A DNA stretch of 64,000 nt from Shewanella litorisediminis (GTDB taxonomy: Bacteria; Pseudomonadota; Gammaproteobacteria; Enterobacterales; Shewanellaceae), in assembly GCF_016834455.1 (NCBI RefSeq), contig NZ_CP069213.1:3511501-3575500 (forward strand), given 5' to 3'. Of this stretch, positions 58,139-64,000 are shown in pieces; positions within the stretch are counted from its first letter, which is position 1; every line of letters begins with the position of its first letter. Made by a program: the position numbers and the translations under genes. The notes below the pieces were generated by a model. It was not told the DNA's origin and did not search any database. It worked only from the letters and a program-made list of their open reading frames with translations.

Positions 58139-58885
58139 ATGATAAATAAGCGCATTCTTTCCATCGGCTGCCTGCTCTTAAGCCTCAAGGCTCAGGCACT
58201 TGTACCACCCCAGTATCAGGAACCCGCAACCGGGCTGACCGCAGAAGTGGAAGCCGGCCTGCAGCTCAATACGGGCAACACCCAGTCCACCAGTTTTAAT
58301 GGCCGCACCAAGCTGGTTTACGACACCAAAAAAGCCAAGCAGGAAGCCTTGCTGAAGGCCTATTTTGCCTCCGATGCTGAAAAAACCACGGCCGAGAAAT
58401 ACGACGTCCAATTACAGTCAAACTACAAGGTCGAATCCGGTTACTTTTTTGGTCGCGGTGAAGGAACCTGGGATGAGTTTGGCTCTTACACCCGCCTTTA
58501 CACTGGGTCGGTAGGTTATGGTTTTGATGCCATCAGCAGCTATGCCACCAAACTCAAACTCGAAATTGGCCCGGGTTATCAATACAGCCTGGCCAAAGCC
58601 ACTACCTCAGAGCCGGAACCTGACGCCAATACCGATGTGATTTTGCGGGCAGCAGCCAAATTTGAGCAGCGAATTCATGAATACAGCAGTTTTACTGCCG
58701 ACCTTACCGCAGAGACAGGCCAAAACAACAGTGCCGTGATCCTCGACATGGGCTACAAAAATATCCTGTTTCAGGATTTGGCCTTTAAGGTCGGTATGAA
58801 CGTGAAATACACAGAGGTGGTGCCCGATGGCACGGAGCAAGTGGATACTGTCACCACCTTTAACCTGCTGTATACCTTCCAGTAA
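58139..58885 (+). CDS. DUF481 family outer-membrane protein (YdiY-like)
   Basis: 248 aa. Short signal peptide (MINKRILSIGCLLLSLKAQA), then DUF481 strands: LTAEVEAGLQLNTGNTQSTS with its GNT core, FGRGEGTWDEFGSYTRLY, and KLKLEIGPGYQYS. The pattern of long alternating strands ending FNLLYTFQ fits a small beta-barrel. Function unknown; E. coli YdiY is acid-induced. A GC hairpin (58092-58107) lies in its leader. Confidence 0.85.
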   Translation: MINKRILSIGCLLLSLKAQALVPPQYQEPATGLTAEVEAGLQLNTGNTQSTSFNGRTKLVYDTKKAKQEALLKAYFASDAEKTTAEKYDVQLQSNYKVESGYFFGRGEGTWDEFGSYTRLYTGSVGYGFDAISSYATKLKLEIGPGYQYSLAKATTSEPEPDANTDVILRAAAKFEQRIHEYSSFTADLTAETGQNNSAVILDMGYKNILFQDLAFKVGMNVKYTEVVPDGTEQVDTVTTFNLLYTFQ

Positions 58886-58911
58886 GCCTAACTGAGAGTT
58901 GTTAGCCAAAT

Positions 58912-58943
58912 AAAAAAGGATTGCCGTGGCAATCCTTTTTTAT
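58912..58943. terminator. bidirectional Rho-independent terminator
   Basis: AAAGGATTGCC/GGCAATCCTTT hairpin with A- and T-runs, between convergent DUF481 and rlmB genes. Confidence 0.9.
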
Positions 58944-58956
58944 TGCAATGATGGGG

Positions 58957-59697
58957 TTATGCCAGACGCTGACGTACTGCCTCAAACAAGCAAATGCCGG
59001 TTGCCACAGACACGTTCAGGCTCGACACACTGCCCGCCATGGGAATGGAAATCAGGGTATCGCAACCTTCGCGGCTAAGACGTCTGAGGCCCTTGCCTTC
59101 TGCACCCATGGCAATCGCCAGCGGTCCCTTGAGATTTGCTTCATAGAGTGTCGAATCGGCCTCGCCAGCGGTACCGGCAATCCACACACCACGCTCCTGA
59201 ATACGTTTCATGGTGCGTGCAAGGTTGGTCACCTGAAACAAGGGTACGGTTTCCGCCGCGCCGCAGGCAACCTTGCTCACTGTCGGTGTCAATCCGGCAG
59301 AATTGTCCTTTGGCACTATCACCCCATGCACACCCGCCGCATCGGCATTACGCAGGCAAGCTCCGAGATTATGGGGATCTGTGACACCATCCAGGATCAG
59401 TAAAAATGGGGTTTCAGTAGCATCCAGCAAGGCTTCAAGATCGTTTTCAGTCAATACCTTGGCTGGACGTACCCGAATGATAATGCCCTGATGCTGGGAG
59501 CTTTCGGCCTTTTCATCCAGGGTTTTACGTGCCGCCTGCTGGGCCTTGATGCCCCAGCTTTGCGCTATTTCCAAGAGTGGCAGCACCCGTTCGTCCTGAC
59601 GGCCGGTCATCAGCCACAGCTCGAGCACGCGCTCAGGGGCATGCTTCAGCACAGACTCAACCGCGTGAATGCCAAACACCAATTCCTGTTTTTTCAT
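58957..59697 (-). CDS. rlmB: 23S rRNA (guanosine(2251)-2'-O)-methyltransferase RlmB
   Basis: 246-aa SPOUT (trefoil knot) methyltransferase. The N-terminal L30-like domain opens [20 protein letters not shown]. Motif 1 is [20 protein letters not shown], with the knot motifs [12 protein letters not shown] and [20 protein letters not shown]. Its ATG directly follows the rnr TAA (TAAATG), so the two are coupled. Confidence 0.96.
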   Translation of the reverse strand: MKKQELVFGIHAVESVLKHAPERVLELWLMTGRQDERVLPLLEIAQSWGIKAQQAARKTLDEKAESSQHQGIIIRVRPAKVLTENDLEALLDATETPFLLILDGVTDPHNLGACLRNADAAGVHGVIVPKDNSAGLTPTVSKVACGAAETVPLFQVTNLARTMKRIQERGVWIAGTAGEADSTLYEANLKGPLAIAMGAEGKGLRRLSREGCDTLISIPMAGSVSSLNVSVATGICLFEAVRQRLA

Positions 59698-62124
59698 TTA
59701 TTTCTTTCTCTTAACTCGTTTGGCGGCCTTTGGCTTAGCCTCAGTCGCCTTTTTGGATTTCTTACCGTCTTTGGCCTTGGTTTCCCGTTTCTTGGTATCT
59801 GAGCCACCCAATTTGCCACCGGCCAGCTGGCTGCGTACGCTGCCGCCTTTGCCAGACTTACCGTTACCACTGCGTGCGCCTTCAAGATTGGCTCTGTCGC
59901 GGGCCGTCAGCGGCTTCTTACCGGCTTTTTTCCGACCGGGACGCTCGCCTTCCATCTGCAACTCAATTTGTCTGTCGTCCAGATTGACCGAGGCGACTTT
60001 CACAGTCACGGGATCGCCTATCTGGTATATCTGCCCGGAGTTTTCACCAATCAAACGCTGACGCTGAGGGTCGTACTGGAAGTAATCGCTACCCAGACTG
60101 GAAATGTGCACCAAACCATCGATAAAGAGCTCATCCAGGCGCACAAACAGGCCAAAGCTGGTCACCGAGGCAATTACGCCACCGAAACTGTCGCCCACGT
60201 GGTCCTGCATAAACTCACACTTGAGCCAGTCAGACACATCGCGGGTGGCTTCATCGGCGCGGCGCTCTGTGGTGGAACACTCCTCACCAAGCAGATCCAG
60301 CTCTTCCAGCTGGTAGTGGTAGCCACCATCAGCGGTCCACTTCTCGCTGGCCTCGCCCTGCTCTTTCGCAAGCAGATAGCGAATAACCCGGTGCAGCACC
60401 AAATCCGGATAACGGCGAATCGGTGAGGTAAAGTGGCTGTAGGCTTCGAGCGCCAGACCAAAGTGACCTTCGTTGTCCGGGGTGTAAATAGCCTGACGCA
60501 TGGAGCGCAGCAGCATCACCTGAATAAGCTCGGCGTCGGGCCTGCCTTCTACCTGAGCCATCAGCGCCTGATAATCGGCGGGCTCGGGTTCAAGACCACC
60601 GGTCATCGACAAACCTCGCTCGGCGAGGAAGTCTTTAAATTGCGTCAGCTTTTGCTCAGACGGCTTCTCGTGCACCCGATAAAGCACATGTCCTTTGTGT
60701 TTAATCACAAACTTGGCGGCCGCCACGTTGGCGAGGATCATACACTCTTCAATGATCTTATGGGCCTGATTGCGGGCACGGGGCACAATGCGGTCAATCT
60801 TGCGTTGCTCATTGAAAATAAACTGGGTTTCCAGGGTTTCAAAGGCAATGGCGCCGCGGCCTGCACGCTGCTCATCCAGGCACAGATACAGTTCCTGCAG
60901 TACCTGAAGGTGCGGGAAAAGCGTCTTGTGTTCTTCTTTTACCTCGCCGCCTTCCAGCATGGCTGCCACCTGGGTATAGGTGAAGCGAGCGTGGGAGTGC
61001 ATCACGGCCGGATAGAACTTGTAGCCCGACAGCACGCCCTTGGCGGAGATAGTCATCTCAGCCACCATACAGAGGCGATCTACGCCGGGGTTCAGGGAGC
61101 ACAGGCCGTTGGAGAGCTTCTCCGGCAGCATGGGGATAACCTGTGACGGGAAGTACACAGAGTTACCCCGGGCACGGGCTTCTTTATCCAGCGCCGAATC
61201 GGTGCGTACATAATGGCTCACATCGGCGATAGCAACCCACAGGCGCCAGCCGCCACCGCGCTTACGCTCGGCAAACACGGCATCGTCAAAGTCACGGGCA
61301 TCTTCACCGTCTATGGTCACCAGCGGCAATTCACGCAGGTCTACCCTGCCGTCCTTGTCTTCGTCGGTCACATAATCCGGGATGCGGCGCAGTTTCTTCT
61401 CAATCACCGCTGACCACTGGTGTGGTAGGTCGTAATTGCGAAGGGCAATCTCAATTTCCATCCCGGGCGCCATCTGCTTGCCCAGAACTTCGGTCACCTT
61501 ACCACCGGCACGCACGTAGCGACCGGGGCGGCGGGTAAGTTCAATCACCACCACATCACCATGACGTGCGCCATTTTTATCTTCGTTGGCAATGAGGATT
61601 TCGTGGGGGATACGCTTGTCATCCGCCACGACGAAGGCCATGCCGGCATCGACATAAAAGCGCCCTACCAGGGCGGCGCTGCGTTCAGACAAGAGCCTCA
61701 CAATACGGGCATCACGGCGGCCTCGGCGGTCTATCCCGGCTTTTTGTGCCAGCACCTTATCGCCATGGAAGTAGAGCTGCATGTCGCGCTCATTGATAAA
61801 GAGGTCATCGCCGCCGTTATCGGGGCGGAAGAAGCCAAAGCCATCTTTGTGGCCAAGTACAGTACCACTCATCAAATCCATGCGCTCAGGCAGGCCGTAA
61901 CATTGGCCACGGGTAAATACCAGCTCGCCGTCACGTTCCATGGCACGGAGTCGGCGACGCAGTGCTTCCAGTCGTTCTTCATCATGGATTTTTAAAGCCT
62001 CGGCAATACTTTCGCGAGGCTGAGGGGAGGTTTGAGACCTCAAATATTCGAGGATAAATTCCCGGCTGGGGATGGGGTTATCGTATTTTTCCTGTTCGCG
62101 CTCAAAATGCGGATCGTTAATCAT
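59698..62124 (-). CDS. rnr: ribonuclease R
   Basis: 808-aa 3'-5' exoribonuclease of the RNB family that degrades structured RNA. It has an N-terminal helix-turn-helix part ([20 protein letters not shown]), cold-shock domains, the RNB catalytic core with [13 protein letters not shown] (metal Asp residues) and [17 protein letters not shown], an S1 domain (about 640-720) and a lysine-rich tail (about 735-808) that binds ribosomes. Start ATG 62124. It is 35 bp from motX upstream. Confidence 0.97.
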   Translation of the reverse strand: MINDPHFEREQEKYDNPIPSREFILEYLRSQTSPQPRESIAEALKIHDEERLEALRRRLRAMERDGELVFTRGQCYGLPERMDLMSGTVLGHKDGFGFFRPDNGGDDLFINERDMQLYFHGDKVLAQKAGIDRRGRRDARIVRLLSERSAALVGRFYVDAGMAFVVADDKRIPHEILIANEDKNGARHGDVVVIELTRRPGRYVRAGGKVTEVLGKQMAPGMEIEIALRNYDLPHQWSAVIEKKLRRIPDYVTDEDKDGRVDLRELPLVTIDGEDARDFDDAVFAERKRGGGWRLWVAIADVSHYVRTDSALDKEARARGNSVYFPSQVIPMLPEKLSNGLCSLNPGVDRLCMVAEMTISAKGVLSGYKFYPAVMHSHARFTYTQVAAMLEGGEVKEEHKTLFPHLQVLQELYLCLDEQRAGRGAIAFETLETQFIFNEQRKIDRIVPRARNQAHKIIEECMILANVAAAKFVIKHKGHVLYRVHEKPSEQKLTQFKDFLAERGLSMTGGLEPEPADYQALMAQVEGRPDAELIQVMLLRSMRQAIYTPDNEGHFGLALEAYSHFTSPIRRYPDLVLHRVIRYLLAKEQGEASEKWTADGGYHYQLEELDLLGEECSTTERRADEATRDVSDWLKCEFMQDHVGDSFGGVIASVTSFGLFVRLDELFIDGLVHISSLGSDYFQYDPQRQRLIGENSGQIYQIGDPVTVKVASVNLDDRQIELQMEGERPGRKKAGKKPLTARDRANLEGARSGNGKSGKGGSVRSQLAGGKLGGSDTKKRETKAKDGKKSKKATEAKPKAAKRVKRKK

Positions 62125-62159
62125 TCAGTTTCCATTGTTCATCCGGCTCTTGCCGAATA

Positions 62160-62774
62160 TCAGTAATTCCAAAGATGCTCACCCCGGGCTCTGGCCACGG
62201 CGCTGGCAGGCATCATAGATTCAAGTTTTTGCAGTAATCGCCAGGCGTGATCTTTAGTCTTCTGATCATTAAACGCCTCGTTATACAGCCAGTGGTAGGC
62301 CATCTCGTAGTCTCTGGGACTGCCGAAACCCTCGTTGTACAGGCGCACCAGCATCATGCGCGCCTTTTGGTCGCCGTTGGCGGCGGCGGGGTACAGATAT
62401 TGTACCGATCTGTGCTTGTTCTTGAGCACATACTTGCCATCTTCATAATAGCGGGCCACTTGTAACATGGCTTCTGTGCTGCCCTGCCCGGCCGCATCTT
62501 TCAGCAACTGCAACCCACGGGGCACATCCTTTTTAATGCATACCCCATGGATAAACATCTCGCCCCATAAAAATTGGTACAGGGGCTGTTTGAGCACCTC
62601 TGCATGGGCTTCAATATCCTGCACCAATTGGCAGTCGTCCTGTTTTACCCGCACTAGATGCTGTTCAGAGCGAATAAGTGACAGCAATTGCTCCTGAGTG
62701 TAGACATCAACGGCCTCGGTGGCCATCAGAGCAGGCGAGACAATCATTAACAAGACTGAGGAAAGGCGCAACAT
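62160..62774 (-). CDS. motX: sodium-type polar flagellar stator protein MotX
   Basis: 204 aa. Signal peptide (MLRLSSVLLMIVSPALMATE), then VDVYTQEQLLSLIRSEQHL and DDCQLVQDIEAHAEVL, which match MotX of Vibrio, followed by Sel1-like helical repeats (about 65-180: ALMWA-like STEAMLQVARYYEDGKYV; DQKARMMLVRLYNEGFGSP; YEMAYHWLYNEA). MotX and MotY form the T-ring holding PomAB stators in polar Na+-driven flagella. Location next to rnr and purA is as in Vibrio from memory. No other flagellar gene is in the window. Confidence 0.85.
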   Translation of the reverse strand: MLRLSSVLLMIVSPALMATEAVDVYTQEQLLSLIRSEQHLVRVKQDDCQLVQDIEAHAEVLKQPLYQFLWGEMFIHGVCIKKDVPRGLQLLKDAAGQGSTEAMLQVARYYEDGKYVLKNKHRSVQYLYPAAANGDQKARMMLVRLYNEGFGSPRDYEMAYHWLYNEAFNDQKTKDHAWRLLQKLESMMPASAVARARGEHLWNY

Positions 62775-62858
62775 AAGGAAATCCCGAGGGCTGGCAGATA
62801 ACCAATTTATCGGCAGTATAACTCAAATCTTGAGTCTGTCCCCTTAATGGACAGACAT

Positions 62859-62882
62859 AAAAAAGGCCGCGAATCGCGGCCT
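62859..62882 (-). terminator. Rho-independent terminator of purA
   Basis: Minus strand GGCCGCG-ATT-CGCGGCC followed by six T, 10 bp after the purA stop. Confidence 0.9.
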
Positions 62883-62891
62883 CTTACTACA

Positions 62892-64000
<1,109 letters not shown>

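Overview
The window looks like a chromosomal core segment of a gammaproteobacterium of the genus Shewanella, from a member with fairly high GC; S. amazonensis is my guess from memory and was not checked. Pointers are: (i) E. coli-like gene orders (mutL-miaA-hfq-hflX-hflK-hflC; parE-yqiA-cpdA-yqiB-nudF next to divergent tolC; psd next to mscM; orn beside tRNA-Gly genes; rpsF-priB-rpsR-rplI; rlmB-rnr); (ii) marine-type genes such as motX beside rnr/purA, a TIGR04219-like outer-membrane protein, an S46 dipeptidyl peptidase and a large TonB-dependent receptor; (iii) petABC encoding a cytochrome bc1 complex. No prophage, insertion sequence, CRISPR array or recognised defence island is visible.

Layout. 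1-8 kb: 5' part of astC/argD, an HSL-type esterase, an HDOD protein, an S9 peptidase lipoprotein, pabA and a GGDEF protein. 8-12 kb: sspA-sspB and petABC. 12-22 kb: a long leftward run nnrE/D-tsaE-amiB-mutL-miaA-hfq-hflX-hflK-hflC, covering metabolite repair, tRNA modification, cell separation, mismatch repair, RNA chaperoning and FtsH control. 22-24 kb: a 62-aa membrane protein, an unrecognised helical protein and five tandem tRNA-Gly(GCC) genes on an exact 109-bp period, with a relic of a further copy. 24-33 kb: orn, then rightward rsgA, psd, a DMT transporter, mscM, a GDPD, a DUF3392-like membrane protein, a 2-hydroxyacid dehydrogenase and bfd. 33-41 kb: leftward parC, a PQQ-type sugar dehydrogenase-like protein, parE, yqiA, cpdA, yqiB and nudF. 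41-46 kb: tolC, an outer-membrane barrel, a DUF2333 protein, a PCuAC copper chaperone with a natural His6 tail and an enoyl-CoA hydratase. 45.7-46.5 kb: a compact three-gene operon of small envelope proteins, one PspC-like and one only 37 aa, behind a sigma-54-type promoter and a 34-bp palindrome. 46.5-64 kb: dusA, cheX-like, alr, dnaB, the S46 peptidase, the TonB receptor, the rplI-rpsR-priB-rpsF operon, a DUF481 protein, rlmB-rnr, motX and the 3' part of purA.

Most of the window is housekeeping. The part that looks least described is the small sigma-54-linked, phage-shock-like operon at 45.7-46.5 kb. Other points of note are the tandem tRNA-Gly array with its relic, several exact inverted repeats placed where operators would sit (tolC, bfd, and the DUF3392/dehydrogenase divergent region), the His6-tailed PCuAC protein, and the dehydrogenase-like gene set between parC and parE. 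All identifications come from reading motifs and gene order by eye; no database search or computation was run.
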